From positions 124,001-188,000 of the forward strand of contig NZ_CDSE01000007.1 in the NCBI RefSeq assembly GCF_001373415.1: a stretch of 64,000 bases of DNA, read 5' to 3'. Each line of letters begins with the position of its first letter. The first letter of the stretch is position 1. The stretch comes from Paenibacillus dakarensis. Its GTDB lineage: Bacteria > Bacillota > Bacilli > Paenibacillales > Paenibacillaceae. Below are positions 32,351-41,274 of the stretch, one piece after another. Below the pieces are notes generated by a model. It was not told where the DNA came from and ran no database searches. It saw nothing but the letters and a program-made list of their open reading frames with translations. The position numbers were made by a program, and so were the translations under genes.

Positions 32351-35137
32351 TTGAGCACACAGAAACTTGGAGGTCCATTAGAAGGATTTGCTGAATTTAG
32401 CAGACGTGTAGCAGCAGAAGGTGCTGTACTGCTAAAGAACGAAGGACAAGTTCTTCCCATTCAAAAAAACGAAAACGTTTCCGTGTTTGGCAGAACGCAG
32501 ATTAATTATTATCGCAGTGGTACAGGTTCGGGGGGCAGTGTTCATGTAACCCATACAACAAATCTGCTGGATGGCCTTCGACATAAAAAGAATATTACCG
32601 TCAACGAAGATTTAGCGGCTGTATATGAAAAGTGGATTGAGCAGAATCCGTTTGATAATGGCGGAGGCGGCTGGGCGGCTGAGCCATGGCATCAGAAGGA
32701 AATGCCTTTAAGTGATGAGCTGGTATCAGCAGCAAGAGAGAAATCCGACAAGGCGATCGTTGTTATTGGACGCACAGCTGGAGAAGATCAGGATAATGCC
32801 AATGAGCCGGGAAGCTATCAGCTAACGGCAGAAGAAAAAGAGATGCTAAAGCAGGTAACAGCCTATTTTGAACAAACTGTTGTTGTACTGAATGTATCCA
32901 ATATTATCGATATGAGCTGGATGAATGATAAAGATTATGTACACCCGATTCCATGTGTCATTTACGCTTGGCATGGCGGCATGGAAGGGGGCAACGCGAT
33001 TGCTGATGTATTGGTTGGAGATGTGACGCCAAGCGGTAAGTTAACGGATACCATTGCATTTTCGATCGAGGATTATCCATCCACTCAAAATTACGGCAAT
33101 GAGTATAAAAACTTGTACCAGGAAGACATCTATGTAGGATACCGTTATTTCGAAACATTTCGTCCGGACCTGGTTCAGTTCGAATTCGGTTACGGTTTGT
33201 CTTATACCCAGTTCGAAATTATGCCCGAAGAAGCCAAGCTGACCGTCAAAGACGGAGAACAATATATTGAAATTGGCGTAATCGTAAAAAATATCGGCAC
33301 TACCTATGCAGGTAAAGAGGTCGTGCAGGTCTATTATGAAGCGCCGCAAGGAAAGCTGGGCAAGCCTGCTAAAGGTTTAGCGGCATTTGGGAAGACGAAG
33401 GAACTCCAACCGGGTGAATCGCAGCATCTTATCGTGAGCTTTCCCGTTTCCTCCATGGCTTCGTATGATGACGCCGGTGTAACAGGGCAGCCTTCTGCTT
33501 ATGTTCTGGAAGAAGGAGCATACCGACTATATGTAGGAACCAGTGTGAAAAATGTAGAGGCAATCAACATTGACGGCCAACAAGGTTACGTTGTAGAGAC
33601 GCTTCAAGTCGTTGAAAAGCTGCAGGAAGCGATGGCGCCAACGGAGGACTTTACAAGAATGAAGCCTGGTGCCCGCAAAGAGGACGGTTCATATGAACTG
33701 ACCTTCACGGAGGTACCGAAGCGCAAAATTTCCATGGCGGAACGGATTGAGAATAATCTGCCGCAAACCTTGGAGCAAACCGGCAATCAGGGCTACAAAC
33801 TCCGGGACGTGTATGATGGAAAAGTCAGCATGGAAACCTTTATTGCCCAGCTCAGCGATCAGGATCTGGCGGTGATTGTTAGAGGAGAGGGAATGAGCAG
33901 TCCGCTTGTTACACCGGGTACGGCTTCGGCTTTCGGCGGGTTAAGCGACAGCTTGCTGGACTACGGAATTCCGGTTGCTTGTACAGCGGATGGACCGTCC
34001 GGAATTCGGATGGACAGCGGGCAGAAGGCTACGCAGGTATCCATTGGAACCTTGCTTGCGGCTACCTGGAATACAGAGCTGGTCGAAGAGCTTTATGTCA
34101 TGGAAGGCCAGGAATTACTAAGCTATAACGTTGATGCTTTGCTTGGGCCTGGTTTGAATATCCGGCGCAGCCCGCTGAATGGACGCAATTTTGAATATTT
34201 TTCAGAAGATCCGCTGATCTCCGGGGTATTTGCTGCAGCGTGCACGCGCGGAATTATGAAAGGCGGTTCTAATGCCACGCTGAAGCATTTCGCCTGCAAC
34301 AACCAGGAGAAGCATCGCAGCAAAGTAGATGCTGTTGTCTCTGAGCGTGCGCTTCGGGAAATATATCTGAAAGGCTTTGAAATTGCCGTGAAGCAGGGCG
34401 GAGCCAATTCAATTATGACCTCTTATAATCCGATCAACGGACACTGGGCGGCTTCCAACTATGATCTGAACACCACCATTCTCCGTGGAGAGTGGGGATT
34501 CCAAGGCATCGTAATGACGGACTGGTGGGCTATTATGAACGACGTGGTTCATGGAGGCCCTGCAGACCGGAAATATACGAACTGGATGGTCCGTGCACAG
34601 AACGATCTTTATATGGTGGTCATGAACTACGGTGCAGAAACCAATGCGTGGGACGATAATACGATAGAATCCCTGGAGAATGGGACTCTGACTCGTGGAG
34701 AGCTGCAGCGCAGCGCCGCTAATATTTGCAGATTCATCATGCAGGCACCGGTATTCTCCAGAAAACAGGTGATCGAAGAAGCGGTCGCTTCCTTTAAAGC
34801 GAATCCTTCTCTTTCTCCGGAGCAAGTTCAGGCTTTAACCGAGAACGCTCAGGTAAAACCTTCAACAACCGGTTCGACCTTTATAAAGGTAGATCAGTCA
34901 GGGAATTACCGGATTATTGTGCATATCATGTCTCCGGAGCCGGAACTGGCGCAAAGCGCCTGCAACGTAACGCTGAATGATCAGTCGCTGACAACCATTC
35001 AAACGAATGGCACGGATGGCAGATGGATCAAACAGAAGCTTGTAAAAATCGAATTGGAAGCAGGCCTTTATGAGATGAAGCTGGACTTCGTTAAACCAGG
35101 CTTGCAGATCGACTGGATCGAGTTCAAACGAGTTTAA
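32351..35137 (+). CDS. GH3 beta-glucosidase-like enzyme, domain-permuted
   Basis: 928 residues from TTG 32351, which has AGGAGGG seven bases upstream. An in-frame TTG at 32285 lacks a site. The order of domains is reversed relative to common GH3 enzymes. The (alpha/beta)6 domain comes first (RRVAAEGAVLLKNEGQVLPI), then a fibronectin III-like domain (near VVQVYYEAPQG and YRLYVGTSVKNV), then the TIM barrel (VACTADGPSGIR, GPGLNIRRSPLNGRNFEYFSEDP, LKHFACNNQE), with nucleophile Asp in GIVMTDWW. A C-terminal carbohydrate-binding-like beta-sandwich ends the protein. The reversed order is known from Ruminococcus-type GH3 enzymes. There is no signal peptide, so it cleaves imported beta-glycosides. Confidence 0.9.
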   Translation: MSTQKLGGPLEGFAEFSRRVAAEGAVLLKNEGQVLPIQKNENVSVFGRTQINYYRSGTGSGGSVHVTHTTNLLDGLRHKKNITVNEDLAAVYEKWIEQNPFDNGGGGWAAEPWHQKEMPLSDELVSAAREKSDKAIVVIGRTAGEDQDNANEPGSYQLTAEEKEMLKQVTAYFEQTVVVLNVSNIIDMSWMNDKDYVHPIPCVIYAWHGGMEGGNAIADVLVGDVTPSGKLTDTIAFSIEDYPSTQNYGNEYKNLYQEDIYVGYRYFETFRPDLVQFEFGYGLSYTQFEIMPEEAKLTVKDGEQYIEIGVIVKNIGTTYAGKEVVQVYYEAPQGKLGKPAKGLAAFGKTKELQPGESQHLIVSFPVSSMASYDDAGVTGQPSAYVLEEGAYRLYVGTSVKNVEAINIDGQQGYVVETLQVVEKLQEAMAPTEDFTRMKPGARKEDGSYELTFTEVPKRKISMAERIENNLPQTLEQTGNQGYKLRDVYDGKVSMETFIAQLSDQDLAVIVRGEGMSSPLVTPGTASAFGGLSDSLLDYGIPVACTADGPSGIRMDSGQKATQVSIGTLLAATWNTELVEELYVMEGQELLSYNVDALLGPGLNIRRSPLNGRNFEYFSEDPLISGVFAAACTRGIMKGGSNATLKHFACNNQEKHRSKVDAVVSERALREIYLKGFEIAVKQGGANSIMTSYNPINGHWAASNYDLNTTILRGEWGFQGIVMTDWWAIMNDVVHGGPADRKYTNWMVRAQNDLYMVVMNYGAETNAWDDNTIESLENGTLTRGELQRSAANICRFIMQAPVFSRKQVIEEAVASFKANPSLSPEQVQALTENAQVKPSTTGSTFIKVDQSGNYRIIVHIMSPEPELAQSACNVTLNDQSLTTIQTNGTDGRWIKQKLVKIELEAGLYEMKLDFVKPGLQIDWIEFKRV

Positions 35138-35184
35138 CTTAAGCTATCACCAAACGACTGATTCAACATTTGTGCAGCAGATGA

Positions 35185-35219
35185 AGAGACACCCCCCCCA
35201 AGGGTGTCTCTTTCACTTT
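35185..35219 (+). terminator. Terminator of the GH3 gene
   Basis: AGAGACACCC pairs with GGGTGTCTCT around a C-rich loop, followed by TTCACTTTTTT. Confidence 0.85.
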
Positions 35220-35255
35220 TTTATGCCGAATGCTCTGCCAAAAAAAGCAGCGTAT

Positions 35256-35284
35256 TTGCTATTTGTGATTTATAGGGGTATAGT
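35256..35284 (+). promoter_or_regulatory. Promoter of cold-shock gene 1
   Basis: TTGCTA (35256-35261), 17-base spacer, TATAGT (35279-35284). It gives a leader of about 120 bases. Confidence 0.7.
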
Positions 35285-35307
35285 AGATTGATTAGGATTT
35301 GACCTGA

Positions 35308-35374
35308 TTCACATATCGCAGAGGGTTATTATTTTAATGGCTAACCTTGTGCAATATGTGAATTTTTTGTTTTT
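35308..35374 (+). promoter_or_regulatory. Structured cold-shock leader, copy 1
   Basis: TTCACATAT (35308-35316) pairs with ATATGTGAA (35354-35362). Inside, AGGGTTA can pair with TAACCTT. A T-rich run (TTTTTTGTTTTT) follows. The same architecture and primary sequence recur before the second cold-shock gene (44980-45047). It looks like an attenuator or RNA thermometer. Confidence 0.65.
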
Positions 35375-35413
35375 AACCGAATAAAAAATCATATAAAATT
35401 TGGAGGTGTTTCT

Positions 35414-35614
35414 ATGCAATCAGGAACAGTAAAATGGTTTAACGCAGATAAAGGATTTGGTTTTATCGAGGTTGAAGGCGGCCAGGACGTATTCGTACAT
35501 TTTAGCGCAATCACGGGTGACGGCTTCAAGTCACTTGATGAAGGTCAGCGTGTGGAATTTAATGTGGTCCAAGGCAACCGTGGACAGCAAGCCGAGAATG
35601 TCGTAAAACTCTAG
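35414..35614 (+). CDS. Cold-shock protein, CspA/CspB family
   Basis: 66 residues, full length. The RNA-binding motifs [13 protein letters not shown] (RNP1) and VFVHFSAI (RNP2) are intact. It binds single-stranded RNA/DNA and melts RNA structure. TTTGGAGGTG precedes the ATG. The long leader with a hairpin and T-run suggests autoregulation or temperature control. A paralog sits at 45161-45361. Confidence 0.95.
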   Translation: MQSGTVKWFNADKGFGFIEVEGGQDVFVHFSAITGDGFKSLDEGQRVEFNVVQGNRGQQAENVVKL

Positions 35615-35625
35615 ATTAGTGAAAC

Positions 35626-35657
35626 GGTCCCCGAACCTGTCGTTTGGGGATTTTTTT
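35626..35657 (+). terminator. Terminator of cold-shock gene 1
   Basis: TCCCCGAAC pairs with GTTTGGGGA around CTGTC, followed by seven T's. Confidence 0.85.
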
Positions 35658-35709
35658 ATAAGAGGCGCTTTGTGTTCCATTAGCTGAGAATAGGAAGGAT
35701 GCTGATTTT

Positions 35710-35937
35710 ATGCAGGTATTTGAAGACTGGAATCTAAAAGTGAAGGCAACCTTCAATGCGACAAGCAACAAAGTTGTATTAACGGTATCTGAGGCTGGAG
35801 CATTGTTAGGCTTGTCTAAAGATCAAATGAAAAGCTATGTGGATCAGAATAAGCTAACCAAAGTTCCGATCATGAGAAGTGTTCATAGATACCTTTTACT
35901 AAAGAGTGAAATCGATAGTATTGTAAAAAAGCTATAA
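35710..35937 (+). CDS. Small helix-turn-helix protein (excisionase-like)
   Basis: 75 residues. VVLTVSEAGALLGLSKDQMKSYVDQNKLTKVP has the pattern of a winged helix like MerR or excisionase HTH_17 proteins (helix, turn, recognition helix, then a short basic wing). The C-terminus is a short helix. No partner gene is apparent, so the target is unknown. Confidence 0.6.
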   Translation: MQVFEDWNLKVKATFNATSNKVVLTVSEAGALLGLSKDQMKSYVDQNKLTKVPIMRSVHRYLLLKSEIDSIVKKL

Positions 35938-35987
35938 GCAATAATCATCGGTGTCTTATAGCAGGTATTTGAAAGTAATATCATATT

Positions 35988-36040
35988 AAAGGGGTTGTCC
36001 CAAAATTCATCTGCGATGACTGAGGGACGCCCCTTTTTTT
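35988..36040 (+). terminator. Terminator of the small helix-turn-helix gene
   Basis: AAAGGGG-GTCCC pairs with GGGAC-CCCCTTT around a 26-base loop, followed by a T-run. Confidence 0.7.
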
Positions 36041-36199
36041 GTTACTCGAAGGGAGACATACAGGTTCAAATCGCATACTCGTTCAATTAATTCCCACTCA
36101 CTTTGTGCTTCTAATCACAATCTCTGCCTCATTTGGATGTTAGTTTAAAGAAGGAAACAAGATCAAATTTAATCTTTTTTATATAAAGAGGAAGTTGAT

Positions 36200-36849
36200 C
36201 GACTGGCGAATTTCAAAATCTCACTGCATCTGGATCAATTTCTTAAGGATCAGGGAGAGGCTAATCGCATCAAATTACTGGAGGATTTCAGTCTCCTCTA
36301 CGATGTGGATAAGCACTACAGCCGCAAGGAGAATTTACTGTTTCCTTTCCAGAAGATGAATGGCTCCAAATTGCTGCTCAAAGTGAAGATGTCGGTTATT
36401 GCCTGACTGCACCGGATCAAGTATGGATTCCTGAAAGAGCAGCTGAACCTGCCACAGATCAGGAAGGGGAGCATTCTCCGCTGCAAGAAGGATATATCCG
36501 AATGAGTACCGGTATTTTATCAGTCAAACAGTTGGAATCGATATTAAATCATTTGCCGGTTGACCTGACTTTTATAGATGAGAATGATATTGTCCGGTAT
36601 TTTTCACACGGTAAGGAAAGGATCTTCGTTCGTACCAAAGCGGTGATCGGCAGAAGTGTTCAGAACTGTCATCCTCCGCAAAGTGTTCATGTCGTCAATC
36701 AACTGCTTGCTGATTTTAAAGCTGGTGTCAGCCGATTCAAGAAATCACAGGCCAAAAGCGGATACTCTCTCAATAAGGGAAAACTTCATCGATATAAGAG
36801 TCTAGTTCATAATAATTGGCGGTTTGCCTCTATCACTTTCCTTCTTTGA
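36200..36849 (+). pseudogene. DUF438/hemerythrin-PAS protein gene, deleted and frameshifted
   Basis: Pieces in two frames spell a DUF438 protein. VDRLANFKISLHLDQFLKDQ, LEDFSLLYDVDKHYSRKENLLFPF is the hemerythrin-like part. It jumps near 36350 into EDEWLQIAAQSEDVGYCL and IPERAAEPA. Then comes MSTGILSVKQLESILNHLPVDLTFIDENDIVRYFS and GRSVQNCHPPQSVHVVNQLL, the PAS-type end. The last about 40 codons have decayed. A central part is missing by deletion and no start is identifiable. Intact relatives are believed to sense redox or metal signals. Confidence 0.8.
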
Positions 36850-36887
36850 TCATAAGATATGCTGAGAATGAAAAAAGGAGGATTCAT

Positions 36888-37310
36888 ATGACAGCTAAAG
36901 CGAGGGTAAGCCGCCGCCAATTTGAAAGGCTGTGTCAACAGTTTGGACAAATTTTGGGCGGGGAATCGGAAGTGGAAGACGGACCGGTTTGTTTTGTGAC
37001 AAGAATGACAAACCTGAGTGAAACGATTTTGGGAAGAAGAACACGTTCTCCTTTGGTTCAAATGCAAATGTTTTCGTTTGAGTCCCTTGATAGTTCAGGC
37101 CGTGCACTTTGCTTGGGTGAAACCGCAGTACACCAAAATCAGGTGAATCGGTTGATTTCGAATCTTCGTAAACGGGGGATCAAGGTAACCGCGATTCATA
37201 ATCACTGGTTCAAGGAAAATCCGAGATTAATGTATATGCACTGGGAGTCCATTGACAATCCTATTAATTTTGCCAGAAAAACAAAAGAATCGATTCGATT
37301 CTTAGGTTAA
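36888..37310 (+). CDS. DUF1259 (LpqO-like) small protein, copy 1
   Basis: 140 residues from ATG 36888, with AAAGGAGG upstream. The protein is a single DUF1259 domain: FGQILGGESEVEDGPVCFV, FESLDSSGRALCLGETAVHQNQVNRLISNLRKRGIKVTAIHNHW and MYMHWESIDNPINFARK. The conserved His/Asn (HNHW) and the MHWE region could form a ligand or metal site. There is no signal peptide. It forms a tandem pair with the next gene, which is about 65% identical by eye. Function is unknown. Confidence 0.8.
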   Translation: MTAKARVSRRQFERLCQQFGQILGGESEVEDGPVCFVTRMTNLSETILGRRTRSPLVQMQMFSFESLDSSGRALCLGETAVHQNQVNRLISNLRKRGIKVTAIHNHWFKENPRLMYMHWESIDNPINFARKTKESIRFLG

Positions 37311-37364
37311 TCCGAGTGCGGCTGTAAAGGTGTATTTATATTATGCATGAAAGGATGAATTGGC

Positions 37365-37787
37365 ATGAACGGACAAGTGAGCGCAAGTCCCCGCTTTAGA
37401 AGATTATGCAATCAGTTTTCTAGCATTTTAGGCGGAACGGAGCATGAAATTACAAAGGGCCCGGTTTGTTTTGTGAGCAGAAATAGAGTCATCAATGCTT
37501 CCATTTTGAGAAGAAGAACGACTTCTCCTTTAATTCGCTATCAGCTGTTTTCGTTTGAATCGCTGGACAGCTCGGGTCGCGCACTATGTTTGGGAGAAAC
37601 TGCACTCTTCCAAAACCAGGTCAATCGGTTACTGACCAATCTCCGCAAAAACGGAATTAAAGTCACAGCCGTTCATAATCACTGGCTGTTTGAAGAACCG
37701 CGTCTTATGTATGTCCACTGGGAATCCATCGATAATCCTATAGCATTCGCCAGAAAAGTAAAACGTTCGATTGCGTTCCTGGGTTAA
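37365..37787 (+). CDS. DUF1259 (LpqO-like) small protein, copy 2
   Basis: 140 residues, a tandem paralog of the preceding gene with the same motifs (FESLDSSGRALCLGETALFQNQVNRLLTNLRKNGIKVTAVHNHW, MYVHWESIDNPIAFARK). AAAGGATG precedes the ATG. The 54-base gap and shared direction suggest one transcript, ended by a strong terminator. The N-termini differ most, so the two may have separate partners. Confidence 0.8.
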   Translation: MNGQVSASPRFRRLCNQFSSILGGTEHEITKGPVCFVSRNRVINASILRRRTTSPLIRYQLFSFESLDSSGRALCLGETALFQNQVNRLLTNLRKNGIKVTAVHNHWLFEEPRLMYVHWESIDNPIAFARKVKRSIAFLG

Positions 37788-37800
37788 TGTTCATAACGGC

Positions 37801-37835
37801 AGCCCCGCTCTTAAATGAGCGGGGCTGATTTTTTA
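37801..37835 (+). terminator. Terminator of the DUF1259 pair
   Basis: AGCCCCGCTC-TTAAAT-GAGCGGGGCT followed by GATTTTTT. Confidence 0.9.
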
Positions 37836-37976
37836 ATGCGATTCAGGAACAAGAATACTTGTTGACCAATCCAAATATATACAGGTAAAATACATGTAGA
37901 TTTACTAACGAGCGCAATTTCTTCATTTTTATAGGAGAGAGGTGATTCTATATAAAACAGATATCTTTACGCTTTA

Positions 37977-37991
37977 TTGAAAGCGCTTCAA
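37977..37991. promoter_or_regulatory. cre-like palindrome before the beta-propeller gene
   Basis: TTGAAAGCGCTTCAA resembles a CcpA or LacI-type site but is one base short of a regular cre. It lies about 50 bases before the start. Confidence 0.4.
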
Positions 37992-38027
37992 TTATTTGAC
38001 TATAAAAAAGAGGAAGGAAGATGATAT

Positions 38028-40961
38028 TTGATATTTCGAAAAGGAATAACACTGCTGCTTATTGGCCTGTTGAGTATGTTTACTCTGGTGCCTGTTTTTG
38101 CAGACAGCTCGGAGAGTATGGAGGTGATGAATAATGAATTAACACAGGAGGCCATTCCGAAATCAATCAAGATTGTCCCCCAGGCGCTGAATCTGAAGGT
38201 AGGGAAGGCGAAAGATATTCGGGTGATTGCCCAATTTGACAAGAAAGGCAGCGAGAATGTATCGGATGCCGTCCTTACAGTCAGTGATGACAAGGTGCTT
38301 TCTATTTCCGGGATGACGGTGACAGCGCTGAAAAAAGGTGAGGCGAAACTGATGGCAACCTATCGCGGAGTATCTGATGAAGTCCATGTAAAAGTCGATG
38401 GCAGCAGCAAGGACAGTCAAAATTCCACTTATCATTTTCAATATGACCTTCCGGAAACGATAGGAGCCGGGCAATATCTGCAGGTTCCGGTAACGTTGGA
38501 GACGGAGGAGTCCGGAGAGAACGGATACCAGGATGTGCACATTTCCTTCGGGAAGGTGGAAGGGCCGGGGGATATTTTGTTCCGGGCGGAAGACAGCTCC
38601 GGAATGATTCAATCCTTCTTAAATCAGGGAGAGTGGATGAAGTCGGGTTTTGATCTTCCTGCACAGTACCGCCAGACAGACGTCTGGACATTAAAATTCT
38701 CCAAGACGGGAACCTATACCTTCGTTTATCGCATTGTCAAATCGGACGGGACGGTCATTGCGGAATCTTCCCAAGTGGTTGAAGTGACTCCCCAATTGGA
38801 AGATTTGGGTGTGCAGATTGCCAACTTGACGATTATGACCGGTGCGTTCGGTAAAGATCAGGACGGAAGAGATGTCGGCTATACGGTTATCGTGGGAGAG
38901 CCGGGACAGTTCGCTATTGTCGATGTTGAAACGGAAAAAGTTGTCCGCACCATTGACCTTCCGGAAGTAACAGGTTCGTGGACCATCGTAACAACGGAAG
39001 ACGGTACAGCTTATATTGGCTCTTATCCCAACGGGCACCTCTACAAGTATACTCCGGGTGCAGATCAATTGGAGGATTTAGGGCAGCCCGTTGCGGGGAC
39101 TACTGTCATTTATGGTCTGATTCCCGGCAAAGACGGGAAAATTTATGGAGGTACGTACCCTGGCGGCAATTTATTTCAATATGATCCTGCTGGCGGAATA
39201 ACCGATTTCGGCAAAATGAAGCCAGGCGAACAGTATGTCCGGTCAGTAGCTTATGATGAGGAGAGGGAAGTTCTTTATGCCGGAGTCGGAGCTCATGCGA
39301 CCTTAATTGAATATGATCTTGCAACAGGAACGAAACGAAACTTATTGCCCGAGGCGTATGCAAAATACAGCTTTGTTTACGATCTCAATCTGATCGGCGG
39401 GAAGCTGTTCACAAGACTGGATCCGGAAAGTAAGATGGTCGTGATTGATGCAGCTACCGGTAAGGTGGATGCAGAGTTTACTGCCCATTCCAGAAGCGTG
39501 ATTGCTGATCCGACCCGAAATGTGGCCTATTACACGAATGGCATCTATCTCTATGAATACAATTTGGATACGAAGATATCAAGCCAGGTGATAATTGGCG
39601 GACATCCTGCCGAGCTTGGCCAGACGGCTATTGGGTGGAGCTTTGTTCATTTGAATGACACGGACTATCCGGGACCGACCTTGTTCGGCTTCATCGGCAA
39701 CTATGAAGGCAAAGCGTTCAAGTACAATTTGCAGACACAGAAATTGAAGGTCTTCACGCTGCCTTTGCCAGAACAGCCAACCGATATTTTCAATGTTGCG
39801 ACAGGTCCGGACGGTAACATTTACAGCAACGGATACATATCCGGCGGTGTCGGTATTTTTTCTCCGGATACAAGAACCCTTGTGAAGAAAACAGGCATAG
39901 GTCAATCCGAGTCGATGTGGTCGATGGGTAACAAAATGTATTTCGGGGTTTATCCCGATGCGAAGGTATTTGAGTATGATTTAAGCAAACCGTGGAAAAG
40001 CAAACAGAACCCGCGTCAATTGTTTACAATGGCGGAGGAGAGTCAGAATCGGCCGTTAGCCATGGTCGGATCAGAGGAGCATCAGAAGCTGTTTATCGGC
40101 ACTTCCCCGCAATACGGAAAGCTCGGTGGGGCTTTTGCAATCTATGATATCGCATCCGGACAAGCGGATATCCGCCGCAACTTGATCCCTGACCAAAGCG
40201 TCACTTCCCTGGTTTACAAGGACGGGAAAATATACGGCGGATCCAGTATCTATGGCGAGAGCACAGACCCCGTGGCGAAAGAGGCAAAGCTGTTCGTCTG
40301 GGATATTTCCGAGGGCAGAGTTACCTATGAAACGGTACCTGTTCCCGGAGCTACGGCTATAGGTGCATTGCTGGTGGGCCCGGAGGGGAATATTTGGGGA
40401 TTGGACCAAGGGACTCTCTTTATTTTCGATCCGGAAAAGCAAGAAGTCATATACCAGGAAGATAAATTTCCGGGGCTGCGCTATTCAAGAGGGGGAGTTG
40501 CTCTTGTGCTTGGCAAGGACGGGGAAATATACGGAACAGCGCAAGGGAAATTATTCCGCGCGGATCCGGACAGCAAGGAAATAACTATTCTCCGGGATCA
40601 GGATTCGCACCGATTGACACAGGATGAATACGGCAACCTTTATTTTAAAAATGGTTCGTCAGCCTCCTACGGTAATACCCTGTGGCGTTATACGTTTGAG
40701 GATCGAACGATTTCCGTAACGAGCGTTCAACTGGACCAGAAGGAACTAAATCTGAGGGCGGGAGAGTCCGTCGTCCTGCAACCGGAGATTGCCCCTGTTA
40801 TTGCCACGAATAAGACGGTTACCTGGGAATCGGATAATATAGCGGTTGCAGCAGTCGATGGCAGCGGCCAAGTAAAGGCGATGTCCCCTGGAACTGCTAC
40901 GATTATGGTGACTACGCAGGATGGCGGTCTGATCGCTACTTGCAAAGTTCATGTAGAGTAG
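38028..40961 (+). CDS. Secreted beta-propeller protein with Ig-like domains
   Basis: 977 residues from TTG 38028 (AGGAAGG seven bases upstream). The signal peptide is IFRKGITLLLIGLLSMFTLVPVFA. Residues 45-125 form a first Big_2-like Ig domain, followed by a beta-sandwich to about 265. Residues 270-890 contain repeated blades (DGTAYIGSYPNGHLYKYTPG, DGKIYGGTYPGGNLFQYDP, DGNIYSNGYISGGVGIFSPD), a seven- or eight-bladed propeller of the sort that reads out carbohydrates or proteins. A second Big_2 domain fills 895-977 (LNLRAGESVVLQPEIAPVIATN). There is no SLH or sortase signal, so it is probably released or held by the propeller. Catalysis is not evident. Confidence 0.75.
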   Translation: MIFRKGITLLLIGLLSMFTLVPVFADSSESMEVMNNELTQEAIPKSIKIVPQALNLKVGKAKDIRVIAQFDKKGSENVSDAVLTVSDDKVLSISGMTVTALKKGEAKLMATYRGVSDEVHVKVDGSSKDSQNSTYHFQYDLPETIGAGQYLQVPVTLETEESGENGYQDVHISFGKVEGPGDILFRAEDSSGMIQSFLNQGEWMKSGFDLPAQYRQTDVWTLKFSKTGTYTFVYRIVKSDGTVIAESSQVVEVTPQLEDLGVQIANLTIMTGAFGKDQDGRDVGYTVIVGEPGQFAIVDVETEKVVRTIDLPEVTGSWTIVTTEDGTAYIGSYPNGHLYKYTPGADQLEDLGQPVAGTTVIYGLIPGKDGKIYGGTYPGGNLFQYDPAGGITDFGKMKPGEQYVRSVAYDEEREVLYAGVGAHATLIEYDLATGTKRNLLPEAYAKYSFVYDLNLIGGKLFTRLDPESKMVVIDAATGKVDAEFTAHSRSVIADPTRNVAYYTNGIYLYEYNLDTKISSQVIIGGHPAELGQTAIGWSFVHLNDTDYPGPTLFGFIGNYEGKAFKYNLQTQKLKVFTLPLPEQPTDIFNVATGPDGNIYSNGYISGGVGIFSPDTRTLVKKTGIGQSESMWSMGNKMYFGVYPDAKVFEYDLSKPWKSKQNPRQLFTMAEESQNRPLAMVGSEEHQKLFIGTSPQYGKLGGAFAIYDIASGQADIRRNLIPDQSVTSLVYKDGKIYGGSSIYGESTDPVAKEAKLFVWDISEGRVTYETVPVPGATAIGALLVGPEGNIWGLDQGTLFIFDPEKQEVIYQEDKFPGLRYSRGGVALVLGKDGEIYGTAQGKLFRADPDSKEITILRDQDSHRLTQDEYGNLYFKNGSSASYGNTLWRYTFEDRTISVTSVQLDQKELNLRAGESVVLQPEIAPVIATNKTVTWESDNIAVAAVDGSGQVKAMSPGTATIMVTTQDGGLIATCKVHVE

Positions 40962-41002
40962 AGGAAAGGATAACTGTCCCACAAGTGAATTAAAATCAAT
41001 TA

Positions 41003-41052
41003 GGCAGCCTTGGTCCTGAGTTGCACAGGACTAAGGCTGCTTGATTTTCTTA
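41003..41052 (+). terminator. Terminator of the beta-propeller gene
   Basis: GCAGCCTTGGTCCTG pairs with CAGGACTAAGGCTGC, followed by TTGATTTTCTT. Confidence 0.85.
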
Positions 41053-41102
41053 CCATCTAAATCGCCCGAATAAGGCATCAAGTTTACTATATCTTATCTG
41101 AA

Positions 41103-41119
41103 GGTCAAATAAGGTCAAA
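41103..41119. promoter_or_regulatory. CtsR operator, upstream copy
   Basis: GGTCAAATAAGGTCAAA exactly fits the CtsR heptad direct repeat (GGTCAAA-NAN-GGTCAAA). It is about 80 bases before the hsp20 -35 box. Confidence 0.85.
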
Positions 41120-41196
41120 TTAAAAAAAGAGCCCCATCACCTTCGAAAAATGGCAGAAAACAAACTCAAATCAAAGATTACAGGCTTTAATCGACT

Positions 41197-41225
41197 TTGG
41201 CAAAAGAGGGTGCGGTGCATATAAT
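41197..41225 (+). promoter_or_regulatory. Sigma-A promoter of hsp20
   Basis: TTGGCA (41197-41202), 17-base spacer, TATAAT (41220-41225). The second CtsR box starts eleven bases later. Confidence 0.85.
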
Positions 41226-41235
41226 GAAGATGTAA

Positions 41236-41252
41236 GGTCAAATAAGGTCAAA
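41236..41252. promoter_or_regulatory. CtsR operator, downstream copy
   Basis: GGTCAAATAAGGTCAAA, identical to 41103-41119, placed over the transcription start region. CtsR would repress at normal temperature. Confidence 0.9.
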
Positions 41253-41274
41253 CCATTGAAAGGGGTTGTGAATG

